From positions 1-64,000 of the forward strand of contig JAQQAP010000011.1 of NCBI GenBank assembly GCA_028533045.1: a stretch of DNA of 64,000 nt. The letters run 5' to 3'. Shown in pieces: positions 40,290-48,932 of the stretch. Under the pieces are notes generated by a model, which saw only the letters and a list, made by a program, of their open reading frames with translations, was not told where the DNA came from and did not search any database. Each line of letters begins with the position of its first letter. The first letter of the stretch is position 1. Source of the stretch: Spirochaetales bacterium. GTDB lineage: Bacteria > Spirochaetota > Spirochaetia > DSM-2461. The position numbers were made by a program, and so were the translations under genes.

Positions 40290-42224
40290 GTGGGGAAAAC
40301 TCTTTTAGATAATATAGACAGTCCGGAGGATATTAAAAATCTTTCCTCCCAAGAGTTAAGCCAGCTGGCCGGAGAAATTCGGGAGCTGATTATTTCTACC
40401 ACTAAAGCCAACGGAGGCCATCTGGCTTCCAATTTGGGGGCGGTAGAACTTACGCTGGCCCTTCATCGGGTCTTTGAAAGTCCTAAAGACAAGATCCTCT
40501 GGGATGTGGGGCATCAAGCTTATACTCATAAGATTCTGACGGGAAGACGGAAGGATTTTACTACTCTCCGGAAGATGGGGGGGATTTCCGGATTTCCCCG
40601 ACGGGAAGAAAGCCCCCACGATATTACCGATCCCGGCCATGCCTCAACTTCCGTTTCTTCCGGTATCGGGATTAAGAAAGGCCTGGATATTAAGGGAGAA
40701 GAGGGACGGGTTGTTTCCATTATTGGGGACGGAGCTCTTACGGGAGGGCTGGCCCTGGAAGCTCTAAATTTTTCCGGTCACATTCCCAATAATCTTATCG
40801 TAATAGTGAATGACAACTCCATGTCCATAGATAAGAATGTGGGGGCCATCTCATCTTCCCTGTCCCGTATGGCTGCTGCTGGCGGGTATGTCCACTTTTC
40901 TCAAACCTTTGACAAAATTATCTATCATATCCCTCTGATTGGTAAGCCTTTCTTTCGCTTTTATAATCGCTTGAAGAAGGGTTTTAAAAGTATTTTTTAC
41001 GGGGACGGCCTGTTTAACGAACTGGGTTTTAAGTACATTGGACCCATTGACGGGCATAATCTTCCACTTCTGGAAAAAATGCTCCACCGGGCGATTGAAG
41101 TGAACCGACCGGTTGTTATTCACGTTAAAACGATCAAGGGAAAGGGCTCCGATCTGGCCGAAGAGGACCCCGCTTCCTATCATGGTGTTTCCCCCAAGGT
41201 CACTCCCGGGCCTTCCGATGTTAAGAGCGGCGTAAGGCTTACTTCCGCCTTTTCCGAGGCTCTTGTGGAGGTGGGAAAGAAGAATCCCGATATTGTTGCC
41301 ATAACGGCGGCCATGAAGGAAGGAACCGGTTTGGCTGCCTTTCAGGAACAAAATCCCCAGCGCTTTTTTGATGTGGGGATTGCCGAGGGGCACGGGGTAA
41401 CCTTTGCCGCCGGTTTAGCCATTACCGGCCTGCGTCCTGTGGTGGCCATTTACTCCACTTTTATGCAGCGTGTGGTGGATCAGGTGATTCACGATGTGGC
41501 CATTCCCAAGCTACCGGTTATTTTTGTGCTTGACCGGGCCGGACTTATCCCCGGTGACGGTGAAACCCATCAGGGGCTATATGATATGGCCCTTTTTCGC
41601 AGTGTTCCCGGTTTGGATGTGCTGGCCCCTGTAACGGGCTGTGAGATTAAAAGGGCTCTTGAATGGGCTGAGCAGCAGGACCACCCCGTGATGATCCGCT
41701 ATTCTAAAATGGCCAGTCCCGAAGAGCTTCCTCCCTACGATGAACCTTTTGAACAGGGGAAGGGGGTTTATCTTGTTAAGAGAGAAACACAGGCTCCCAT
41801 TCTGTTTGTTACCCTCGGCGGTTTGGCCGATCAGGTCCTGGCCGCTTCGGAACTGCTGCGAAAGGAGTCGGTTGAAAGCGACGTGTACAACCTGCGCTTC
41901 GCCACCTCTCTGGAATCTTCCGGCATGACCGATCTTCTGGCTGACTACGACCTGGTGGTATTTCTTGAAGAAGGAGTTAAGCAGGGCGGTGCCGGGGAGT
42001 ATTTGGCTTCCCTGATTTTGGAGAAAGAAATCCCTGTTAATTTTATGAACCTTTCTGTTCCCAACGGTTTTCCTCCCGCCGCGACTCGTGAGGAACTCAT
42101 GGCATCCTATGGTCTGGATAGCCAGGGAATTTTTAATAGAACCCTGGATAAGTGGCAGTCCTACCGTTTCCGCAAGGTGGTGGATCAGGTGAAAAACGAT
42201 TCCTGGGAAGGGAAGAAAATTTAA
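40290..42224 (+). CDS. dxs: 1-deoxy-D-xylulose-5-phosphate synthase
   Basis: Condenses pyruvate and glyceraldehyde 3-phosphate with thiamine diphosphate, the first step of the MEP isoprenoid pathway. The full-length enzyme (644 aa from GTG 40290) shows GGHLASNLGAVELT, the WDVGHQAYTHKILTGR segment, the ThDP-binding IIGDGALTGGLALEALN through VIVNDNSMSID, FKYIGPIDGH, and the C-terminal transketolase region FFDVGIAEGHGV with YSTFMQRVVDQVIHDV. The ATG at 40260 is too close to the promoter; GTG at 40290 follows AGAAGGA. miaA upstream also uses the isoprenoid product, a reasonable neighbour. A GACT/AGTC hairpin lies after the stop, between this and the convergent gene. Confidence 0.97.
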   Translation: MGKTLLDNIDSPEDIKNLSSQELSQLAGEIRELIISTTKANGGHLASNLGAVELTLALHRVFESPKDKILWDVGHQAYTHKILTGRRKDFTTLRKMGGISGFPRREESPHDITDPGHASTSVSSGIGIKKGLDIKGEEGRVVSIIGDGALTGGLALEALNFSGHIPNNLIVIVNDNSMSIDKNVGAISSSLSRMAAAGGYVHFSQTFDKIIYHIPLIGKPFFRFYNRLKKGFKSIFYGDGLFNELGFKYIGPIDGHNLPLLEKMLHRAIEVNRPVVIHVKTIKGKGSDLAEEDPASYHGVSPKVTPGPSDVKSGVRLTSAFSEALVEVGKKNPDIVAITAAMKEGTGLAAFQEQNPQRFFDVGIAEGHGVTFAAGLAITGLRPVVAIYSTFMQRVVDQVIHDVAIPKLPVIFVLDRAGLIPGDGETHQGLYDMALFRSVPGLDVLAPVTGCEIKRALEWAEQQDHPVMIRYSKMASPEELPPYDEPFEQGKGVYLVKRETQAPILFVTLGGLADQVLAASELLRKESVESDVYNLRFATSLESSGMTDLLADYDLVVFLEEGVKQGGAGEYLASLILEKEIPVNFMNLSVPNGFPPAATREELMASYGLDSQGIFNRTLDKWQSYRFRKVVDQVKNDSWEGKKI

Positions 42225-42266
42225 ACTGACTGGAGCCGCCTCTTGCAGGGGCGCTTAGTCGGGGGA

Positions 42267-43751
42267 TTAAGCTTTTCGTTTAACGTAAATGACGAGAATA
42301 TCGCTTTCCTCTTTTTTTCCAAGAAATTTATTCCGCTCATCAATTAATTCTCTTACAAGATCCACCGACGCCCCTTTGTAGCCTTCAAGGACTTGGGGGA
42401 GGCTCTCTTTGGAGAAGGCCTGGCCCGTAATGGGGGCTTTTTTATTCAGGAAAGTTTCGTTGCAGATGAGAAGCCCGTCTCCGGGGAAGCAGGGGATGGA
42501 GTAGCTTTTTATCTCTCCCACCTCATGGGCTTTATCCTGAATGAGAGGGGCGCATTTGTTGAGTTTCTCGTTGATGTAGTAGAGAGGCGGATTGCCATAT
42601 CCGGTATATTCCAGTTTATCCTCATTCAGTTTAAGGACTGCTCCTGTTAATTCAGTTCCATCGAAGATTTCTTTGAGGTGACCGTCAATTCGTCTGTAGA
42701 GGGAGGCCAGGGAGGGAGTCTCATTAAAGTTCTCGGTCCATTCCTTTTTTAGAAGGGCTCCATATAGGGCTCCTTCCGGTTCTTCCGGCGTGTCAAAGAG
42801 GGAAATACCCGCAATTTTACGACCGTAGGTATAGTAGAAGTCAAAGAGTTCTCTTTGGAGCGGCTTGCTTGAGGGATTAAAGAAGGTGGTCACTTCCCAA
42901 AGTCCGTCATGATGGATGACTGAGGGGAGGAGCCGGCGGCTGATTTTTCGTGCCTTGGCCGTGAGGGCTCCCAGTTCTTCTTCCCGGTCTGTGAGGAGGT
43001 CGTTAAGATCTTTTTCCTTTGTGCGGGAGTCGGATAGTTGCTCTCGCAGATGTCCCACGGGCTGCTCTGCTTTGGTTTTAGGCTGACTTGATCCTTCGGA
43101 GCGGGTAAAGAGCCGGATAAACTCCCAAAGGGACAGGAGAGGGAGGGTAAAGAGAGCAAAGGAGTTCATATTGACCGCATTGAGACTGTTACGAAGGAAG
43201 AGGGGAGCCAGAGTGGGAATAAGAAAAAGAAGGAAAGAGACAGTGGCCCCGGCGGAACCGTCTTGATGGAAGCAGAAGGCCACAATCAGTCTGACAAGAA
43301 GAAAAAGAGCGCTTATTCCCAGGGCCAGTGAGGTCCAGTCAGCTTTTCTTACCAGATTGAGAAAAGTACCCGAACCGGGCGCCAGAAGAGAGAGTAATGT
43401 GAAGCCTATGAGGTAGATGAAGAGAGCTGTTAAGGTAATAACTCCCCGGCTGTGATGGCGCGCCTTGAGAGAGAAATGGTAGTACAGATTATAGAGTAGA
43501 AGGAGGACCGGGAAGAGCAGCGTAGGGATTAGAGGGGTGTGTCCTTTTATGGTAATGAGCCCGGGAAGCTGAAGGGATAGGGAAAAGAGGGTCAGAAAAA
43601 AGGCGAAAAAACAGAAAAAGAGGCGATGGAGGCCGCCGGAGCGTATGGTGCCCACCAGGGCTATGAGAAAAAAGATGGTCCCGAACAGGGTTAAACCGTT
43701 TAGGGCCGTATTGGACAGGGGAAAAATTAGTTCAAATGCGTTTTCTATCAT
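42267..43751 (-). CDS. membrane protein with degenerate SpoIIE/PP2C-like domain
   Basis: A 494-aa protein: seven or eight membrane helices (about residues 12-215), a coiled coil (about 225-265) and a C-terminal domain of about 220 residues ordered like SpoIIE/RsbU phosphatases (ISRRLLPS for the linker; YTGYGNPPLYYI for the A-N-A-G-H-N-P-P-L motif; ESDILVIYVKR for the closing D-D-I-T-L). The metal-binding aspartates look lost: GISLFDTPE stands where GDVSGHG is expected, and PGDGLLICNETF lacks the T-D-G-V-T-E motif. It is therefore probably a non-catalytic sensor or scaffold, inferred from the missing residues. GAGGATGA precedes the ATG. Convergent with dxs. Confidence 0.75.
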   Translation of the reverse strand: MIENAFELIFPLSNTALNGLTLFGTIFFLIALVGTIRSGGLHRLFFCFFAFFLTLFSLSLQLPGLITIKGHTPLIPTLLFPVLLLLYNLYYHFSLKARHHSRGVITLTALFIYLIGFTLLSLLAPGSGTFLNLVRKADWTSLALGISALFLLVRLIVAFCFHQDGSAGATVSFLLFLIPTLAPLFLRNSLNAVNMNSFALFTLPLLSLWEFIRLFTRSEGSSQPKTKAEQPVGHLREQLSDSRTKEKDLNDLLTDREEELGALTAKARKISRRLLPSVIHHDGLWEVTTFFNPSSKPLQRELFDFYYTYGRKIAGISLFDTPEEPEGALYGALLKKEWTENFNETPSLASLYRRIDGHLKEIFDGTELTGAVLKLNEDKLEYTGYGNPPLYYINEKLNKCAPLIQDKAHEVGEIKSYSIPCFPGDGLLICNETFLNKKAPITGQAFSKESLPQVLEGYKGASVDLVRELIDERNKFLGKKEESDILVIYVKRKA

Positions 43752-43866
43752 TTCATCCTCAATTACTTAGTCGATTCCTTCCCTTTTTATATCGACAGTT
43801 AGGCAAAAAAAATATATACTAAATCGAAATAGTTGTATCTAAGCAGCTATTCTTTTGAGTGAGGCT

Positions 43867-45822
43867 ATGAATTTTAACGAAATAGATCTTTCAGAGAATC
43901 TGAAAAAAGCCATCGACGAGATGGGCTTTACCGAATGTACCCCCGTACAGGAAGAGACTTTAAAACTTGCAATTGAAGAAAATAAGGACGTTTTAGCTCA
44001 GTCACAGACCGGAACCGGTAAGACTGCGGCATTCCTCATCCCTATCTTCCAGCTCTTCCTGACACACGAAACCTTAAAAGGGGGCAAGGCACTTATTATT
44101 GTGCCTACCAGAGAGCTCGCGACCCAGGTAGAAAAGGAAGCGCAGAGGCTCAACACCTATCTTGACTTTAGTATTCTTGCCGTTTACGGCGGTGTGGGAT
44201 ATCAGAAACAGGAAGAGGCACTGGCAAAGGGAGTAGATATTGTTATCGCCACTCCCGGACGGCTTATCGACTTTAAAAAGTCCGGTAAGATAGACTTAAA
44301 GGAGATCGACTGCCTTTGTATTGACGAAGCGGACCGGCTCTTTGACATGGGATTTCTTCCCGATCTAACCTACATCCTTAAGGGCATGAAGCCTCCCAAG
44401 GAGAGACGAACCATGCTCTTTAGCGCCACATTGGGTACCCGGGTGGGTAACCTGGCCTGGGAGTTTATGAACGAGCCCGGCGAGATTGTTATTGAACCGG
44501 AAAATGTTACCATCGATCTGGTGAAGCAGGAACTGTACCATGTGGGACGGGATGAGAAAATGTCCCTCCTTTTGGGATTGATTAAGAAGCACAATCCCCA
44601 GTCGGCGGTTATTTTTACCAATACCAAGGGTATGGCTTACGAAGTATCCAAAAGACTGGAAGCGAACGGCTATAAATCGCGCTATCTCATGGGGGATCTG
44701 CCCCAGAAGAAGCGTACTGCCGTTATGGAAAGCATGAAGCGGGGAGAAATCCCTTTCCTAGTCGCTACGGACGTGGCGGCCCGAGGCCTTCATATTAACG
44801 ACCTTGAAATGGTTTTTAACTATGATCTTCCCGATGAAGCGGAGAGCTATGTTCACCGTATCGGCCGAACCGGTCGTGCGGGAAAAGAGGGTCATGCTAT
44901 TTCCCTGGCCTGTGAAAACTACGTATTGGGACTGCCCGCTATTGAATCCTACATTGAAATGAAAATCCCCGTCGTATGGGCGGAGGATGAAATCTTTGCA
45001 GAGGACGCCAGTGCGGGTCAGCGTTTCAGGCTGGATGATGCCCGCGGCGGACGGGGCGGACGTGATAACCGGGGCGGTAGAGATAACCGGGGCGGTAGAG
45101 ATAATCGCGGCGGTAGAGATAATCGCGGCGGTCAACGCGGCGGTAACCGTGATAACCGAGGCGGCCAGAGAGGCGGTTCCGGTCGAGGCCGGTCAAACGG
45201 TCCTCAGAGACGGGACGAATCCCGGGCGGCCAGCGTTGTGGATATGGCCGTTGGGGCCGGTTCTATCGAGTCCTTTGGTAAGGAGTCGGGGGGACAGAGA
45301 AAATCCGCTTCTTCCGGCAACAGAAACCGGTCCGGTAAGGGCAAGGGACAGCAGCAGAGAAGAAGGCCCGACGACAGAAACAGAAAGAGAACCCACGATG
45401 TGGAATCCTCCATCTCCGGTGATCTTTCCGTGGAAGACCGATTGGCTTACTATCGCAAGAAATACGGTGACGACTTCAAGCCGACAGAAGAGATGCTGAA
45501 AAGCGAAAAGAGCCGTCCCGCTTCTGCTAAAAAGGGTCCCCAGAACAAGGGAAAGAAACCTTCCGGTAAAAAGCCTGCCAACAAGCAGGGAAATAAAAAC
45601 GGCAAGAACCCTCAGGGACAGAAACGATCCGGCGACAACCGCAACAAAGGCGGACAGTCCAAAGGAAAGGGACAGAAGCCCTACAACAAGAACGGTTCGG
45701 GTAAAGGCAAAGCCGCCCAGAATCAAAATCAGAACAGAAAGCCTAAAGGACAGGCTCCCGTTCAGAAACCGGCCGAAAAGCCCAAGAAAAAGTCCTTTCT
45801 ACAGAAAATCTTTGGCAAGTAA
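43867..45822 (+). CDS. DEAD-box RNA helicase with RGG and lysine-rich tails
   Basis: An ATP-dependent RNA helicase (651 aa from the ATG at 43867; TTG 43855 is alternative). It has the Q motif, motif I AQSQTGTGKTAAF, Ia PTRELATQ, II CIDEADRLFDMGF (DEAD), III SAT, V ATDVAARGLH and VI HRIGRTGRAG, a complete core ending at about residue 375. The tail is unusually long: an RGG/RDN tandem-repeat block (about 395-450), then a K-, G-, N- and Q-rich region to the end with the short conserved patch LSVEDRLAYYRKKYGDDF. Such tails bind RNA and can drive condensation. The gene is followed 24 nt after its stop by copy B of the hairpin repeat. Confidence 0.95.
   Translation: MNFNEIDLSENLKKAIDEMGFTECTPVQEETLKLAIEENKDVLAQSQTGTGKTAAFLIPIFQLFLTHETLKGGKALIIVPTRELATQVEKEAQRLNTYLDFSILAVYGGVGYQKQEEALAKGVDIVIATPGRLIDFKKSGKIDLKEIDCLCIDEADRLFDMGFLPDLTYILKGMKPPKERRTMLFSATLGTRVGNLAWEFMNEPGEIVIEPENVTIDLVKQELYHVGRDEKMSLLLGLIKKHNPQSAVIFTNTKGMAYEVSKRLEANGYKSRYLMGDLPQKKRTAVMESMKRGEIPFLVATDVAARGLHINDLEMVFNYDLPDEAESYVHRIGRTGRAGKEGHAISLACENYVLGLPAIESYIEMKIPVVWAEDEIFAEDASAGQRFRLDDARGGRGGRDNRGGRDNRGGRDNRGGRDNRGGQRGGNRDNRGGQRGGSGRGRSNGPQRRDESRAASVVDMAVGAGSIESFGKESGGQRKSASSGNRNRSGKGKGQQQRRRPDDRNRKRTHDVESSISGDLSVEDRLAYYRKKYGDDFKPTEEMLKSEKSRPASAKKGPQNKGKKPSGKKPANKQGNKNGKNPQGQKRSGDNRNKGGQSKGKGQKPYNKNGSGKGKAAQNQNQNRKPKGQAPVQKPAEKPKKKSFLQKIFGK
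45043..45178 (+). repeat. 18-bp tandem repeat encoding RGG boxes
   Basis: In-frame units of CGGGGCGGTAGAGATAAC, nearly identical over 45070-45123 and drifting on both sides, encode GGRDNR repeats. Identical units suggest recent slippage; copy number may vary between strains. Confidence 0.85.
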
Positions 45823-45846
45823 AATGCTGCCAAAGCGTTGTAAATG

Positions 45847-45960
45847 AAAGTAGATTGTGCCGTAGACTAGGCACTGAAAGGTTCTGAAACCGCAGTGTAC
45901 AAATAGTACATGAGGATTTCAGGTTCTTTCGGTAACGACGGAGCCGGTGCAATATGCTTT
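45847..45960 (+). repeat. structured hairpin repeat, copy B
   Basis: Second copy of the element at 1857-1980. Apical stem TGTAC/GTACA (45896-45900/45906-45910, loop AAATA); internal loop CCGCAG/TGAGGA; stem CTGAAA/TTTCAG (45884-45889/45917-45922); symmetric GTT/GTT loop; stem AAAG/CTTT; ACTG/CGGT (45873-45876/45930-45933), which replaces GGGC/GCCC of copy A; lower GTGCC/GGTGC with the same tandem wobble. On the minus strand it begins right behind the pgeF stop codon, as copy A does behind glnN. On the plus strand it is the 3' region of the helicase gene. Confidence 0.8.
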
Positions 45961-46727
45961 TATTTAATGTTGAAGAAAGCGGAGAAGCGGCCCGCCGTCT
46001 CTCCGCTTTTCCTATAAGAGAAGAGAGGTTCTTCGCTGCAGCAAGTGCAAGTAGGGGAAACCTTGATATTGTTCGTTTTTAAACCGGCCCCCACCAGTTG
46101 GAGGCGGTTCGCTTCTTTTAAATCCAGGTACAGTTTATCCCCCTCCGTATGAAAAGGATCGATGGGATAGCTAAAGTGCTTTTCAAAGGCTTCCCTTACA
46201 TTTTCTCCCACCCTGTAACAACATCCCCCAACGGAAGGGCCGATAAAGGCCTGAATATCTTCTGCCTGGCTCCCGAAGTTTTTTTTCATTGCCAGTACTG
46301 TTTTTTGAACAATCAGTTCAGAACTGCCCCGCCAGCCGCCGTGTACTAATCCGCCCGAACAGGTACGGGGATCAAAAAGAATGATGGGGACACAGTCGGC
46401 TACAAAAATATTCAGCATAATTCCCGGTTTATTGGTTATGAGCGCATCGGAGGCGGGGAGGGCGTCTTCATGGGAGAGTCGGCCCCGGCCTTTTGACTCT
46501 GCCGTGACGAGGGTTACCCTGTTGCCGTGGACCTGGTCGGCACAGGTGTAGGCCTCAAAGGGAATCTCAAGGCTGCGGCAAAGAGTTTTTCTGTTCTCCA
46601 CAGCCTCATCGGGCTTGCCCCCTGCATGGAGGGCCAGGTTGAATCGGCCATTTTCTCCGGCATTAGTGAATCCTGCCTTTACTCCTTTGCTTAGGGGATT
46701 GTCCCAGAGAGAGTAGGGGGCGCTCAT
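45960..46727 (-). CDS. pgeF: YfiH/PgeF-family purine/peptidoglycan editing enzyme
   Basis: Copper/zinc-type fold of the laccase-domain family; known members act in peptidoglycan editing or on purine nucleosides. The 255-aa protein shows CADQVHGNRV, SDALITNKPG, the metal-site IFVADCVPIILFD (D-C), LVHGGWRG (H-G-W-R-G) and GPSVGGCCYRVG, all the family's metal ligands. The ATG at 46727 overlaps the stop of the upstream protease gene (ATGA). No terminator hairpin with T-run follows; instead repeat B begins immediately after its stop codon. Confidence 0.92.
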   Translation of the reverse strand: MSAPYSLWDNPLSKGVKAGFTNAGENGRFNLALHAGGKPDEAVENRKTLCRSLEIPFEAYTCADQVHGNRVTLVTAESKGRGRLSHEDALPASDALITNKPGIMLNIFVADCVPIILFDPRTCSGGLVHGGWRGSSELIVQKTVLAMKKNFGSQAEDIQAFIGPSVGGCCYRVGENVREAFEKHFSYPIDPFHTEGDKLYLDLKEANRLQLVGAGLKTNNIKVSPTCTCCSEEPLFSYRKSGETAGRFSAFFNIK

Positions 46728-47977
46728 TCTTCGTCCAGTGCGGCCAGGGCGTCCCAACGTTCCCTGAGGGGAGGATGGGAGTAGTAGAAGGAGCTGTAGA
46801 GCGGGTGGGGCGTCAGGTTTGAGAGGTTCTCCTTGTTGAGTTTCATCAGTCCTTCCCTAAGTTCCTTGCTGCTTCCCATGGCATTCCGGGCGTAGGCGTC
46901 GGCTTCATATTCCTGTTTTCGGGAGATCCGCGAAAGCAGGGGGGAGAGGAAGTAGGTGAAGGGGGAGGAAAAGTACATGAGGATGATGAGGACTCCGTGG
47001 TAGGAGGGGGCGTTGAAGGAGAAGGCCTGGAAGAGGGGCGTCCAGTTCAAGGCCAGTGAGAGAAGGTAGAAAAGGGCCAGGGAGGAGAGGAAGGAGGAGG
47101 CCAGTTTCTTAAGAATATGTTTCTTTTTGTAGTGACCAATTTCATGGGCCAGGACGGCGGTCAGTTCGGCAGTGCTCAGACTCTCCACAAGGGTATCGAA
47201 AAGAACGATGCGCTTTGTGCGTCCCAGTCCGGTAAAATAGGCGTTTGAGTGTGCCGATCTTCGGCTGCCGTCCATAAGGAAGATGCCCTTGGTTTTGAAT
47301 CCGCATTTTTCCGCCAGTTCATTCAGGCTGTCCTTAAGTTCACCTTCTTCCAGGGGGGTGAACTTGTTGAAGAGGGGGGCAATGAGAGAGGGGTAGATGA
47401 GGAACATGAGAAGCTGGAAGGCCGAAAGGAAGGCCCATCCGTATACCCACCAGAGTTCCCCCGTTCTGTCCATGAAAAAGAAAAGCAGTGCCAGGAGGGG
47501 GAAGCCGATGACCAGGGACAGGAGGTTTTCCTTGATCTTGTCGGTGAGCCAAAGTTTCCCGGTCATCTTGTTAAAGCCGAATTCCTCCTCTATGACAAAC
47601 TGGCTGTACCCTTCAAAGGGAAGGCCCGCAAGGTCTGTAATGAGGGAAAAGAGGAAGATAAAGGCCACTCCCTGTACCAGCGGTGAGGAGAACAGCCCGG
47701 TAATGAATAGGTCCAGGGTTCCGGGAAAGCCGCTAAGAAGGATAATCAAGGTAACCGCTGAACGTACGGCAAAGCTGACAAGGCCGAATTCTTCCTTTCT
47801 TTTTGTATAAGCCCGGGCCCGGCTGTAGCGGTCTTCATCTATCCAGGGGGCGGCGAAATCGGGGACTCTATCCTTCTGTTTTAGGGCGGAATTCATATTG
47901 AGAACCGAGAGAATCCAGTGGAAGAGAAAGCGAAGGGCAAAAAAAAGAAGGTAAATTATCAAAAGGGTTTGAGCCAT
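46724..47977 (-). CDS. M48-family (Ste24/CAAX protease-like) zinc metalloprotease
   Basis: A 417-aa integral membrane zinc protease. It has the HExxH motif AVLAHEIGHYKKKH, with the third ligand Glu in QEYEADAYARNAM, and about six membrane helices spread as in Ste24 (residues 1-20, 65-105, 150-205 and 290-345). The region GLGRTKRIVLFDTL before HExxH is typical of Ste24 rather than the shorter HtpX. In bacteria such proteases act in membrane-protein quality control. AAGGA lies 6 nt before the ATG. pgeF is coupled downstream; a terminator of the zinc protein gene lies just upstream. Confidence 0.92.
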   Translation of the reverse strand: MAQTLLIIYLLFFALRFLFHWILSVLNMNSALKQKDRVPDFAAPWIDEDRYSRARAYTKRKEEFGLVSFAVRSAVTLIILLSGFPGTLDLFITGLFSSPLVQGVAFIFLFSLITDLAGLPFEGYSQFVIEEEFGFNKMTGKLWLTDKIKENLLSLVIGFPLLALLFFFMDRTGELWWVYGWAFLSAFQLLMFLIYPSLIAPLFNKFTPLEEGELKDSLNELAEKCGFKTKGIFLMDGSRRSAHSNAYFTGLGRTKRIVLFDTLVESLSTAELTAVLAHEIGHYKKKHILKKLASSFLSSLALFYLLSLALNWTPLFQAFSFNAPSYHGVLIILMYFSSPFTYFLSPLLSRISRKQEYEADAYARNAMGSSKELREGLMKLNKENLSNLTPHPLYSSFYYSHPPLRERWDALAALDEE

Positions 47978-48000
47978 GGGAAATCCTTATATAAAAAATC

Positions 48001-48030
48001 AAAAAAAAAGGCCGTCCTGAGCGGACAGCC
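48001..48030 (-). terminator. intrinsic terminator of the small zinc protein gene
   Basis: Minus strand GGCTGTCC-GCTC-AGGACGGCC followed by nine T. It separates the 64-aa zinc protein from the M48 protease. Confidence 0.9.
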
Positions 48031-48059
48031 GTTACGATTCACATCGTGAATAAGTTTGC

Positions 48060-48254
48060 CTAGAGGGCAGCAATAGCTTCTTTCATTTTTCCGTTTGCAA
48101 CGGCGGCCTTACACTGCTTACAAACACTGACTTTCTTTCCGTCAAAGTCCTGCTCGTAAATGGCCTTGATACCGGTTCTCTTACAGAGAGGACAGGCACC
48201 ACGTCCCTTATTGGCATACTCGCTCATTCCGACGCCTCTGTGTGCTTTGGACAT
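48060..48254 (-). CDS. 64-aa zinc-ribbon protein, unknown
   Basis: A small basic protein with two C-x2-C knuckles, CPLCKRTG and CKQCKAA, 22 residues apart, which should bind one zinc ion. The N-terminus (MSKAHRGVGMSEYANKGRG) is basic and glycine-rich, as in ribosomal or RNA-binding proteins. AAGGAG lies 7 nt before the ATG, and it has its own terminator, so it looks like a well-expressed single gene. I do not recognise the family; a ribosome-associated role is a guess from size and charge. Confidence 0.75.
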   Translation of the reverse strand: MSKAHRGVGMSEYANKGRGACPLCKRTGIKAIYEQDFDGKKVSVCKQCKAAVANGKMKEAIAAL

Positions 48255-48416
48255 GAATATCTCCTTAATTCAGACGCTGGGCCTGATTTATACGAATTTA
48301 CGTAGACAACAATATATAGGGAGCCCCGCTTATTGTCAAGTGTTGGAGGAGCTAATACTTGTGCCTGTGACGCTTTTTTTCTATAATGGACAGGTTCTAA
48401 ATAACAGGAGTTAATT

Positions 48417-48932
48417 GTGGACTTTTATACATTGAATAAGGAAGAGGAGATTAAGGTTCTGAGGACCCTCTCCCAGCCCGTAGAAAATATAGATGGAAAA
48501 CTGGTGGAATTCGCCGATGCCATGGTGGAGTCGATTGCTGGTAAAGGAATTGGGTTGGCCGCGCCTCAGGTAGGGCGGAATGAACGTTTCTTTGTGGTTC
48601 AGCTTTCCGAAGAGGAAAAGCCCCTTTACTTCTTTAACCCCCAGATTATAGGCACCAGCGATAAACTCTCCTCCTATGATGAGGGTTGTTTGAGTATTCC
48701 CGAAATCAACGGCAAGATTAAGCGCCCTGCCATTATAACCGTTCAGGCCTGGAACCGGCGGGGCCGTCCTTTTACCATTGAGGCGGAAGGTTTGCTGGCT
48801 ACGGTTATTCAGCACGAGTACGACCACTTGAACGGTAAGCTTTTTATTGATTACCTCCCCGAGAGAAAACGGGCAAAAATTGCCAAGCACTTTGGCTTGG
48901 ATATCTATCCTCAGTTAGGTGAGGAGGGCTGA
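48417..48932 (+). CDS. def: peptide deformylase
   Basis: Removes the N-formyl group from new proteins. The 171-aa metal enzyme has GKGIGLAAPQVG (motif 1), DEGCLSIPE (motif 2, the metal Cys) and QHEYDHLNGKLF (motif 3, HExxH), all intact. It starts at GTG with GGAG 8 nt upstream. The fmt ATG overlaps the def stop, which makes the usual def-fmt pair. Confidence 0.97.
   Translation: MDFYTLNKEEEIKVLRTLSQPVENIDGKLVEFADAMVESIAGKGIGLAAPQVGRNERFFVVQLSEEEKPLYFFNPQIIGTSDKLSSYDEGCLSIPEINGKIKRPAIITVQAWNRRGRPFTIEAEGLLATVIQHEYDHLNGKLFIDYLPERKRAKIAKHFGLDIYPQLGEEG

Noticed and set aside
46970..46990. Third copy of the hairpin repeat
   Set aside because: Only the short string GTACATGAGGATG matches, within the coding sequence of the M48 protease; no stem partner.
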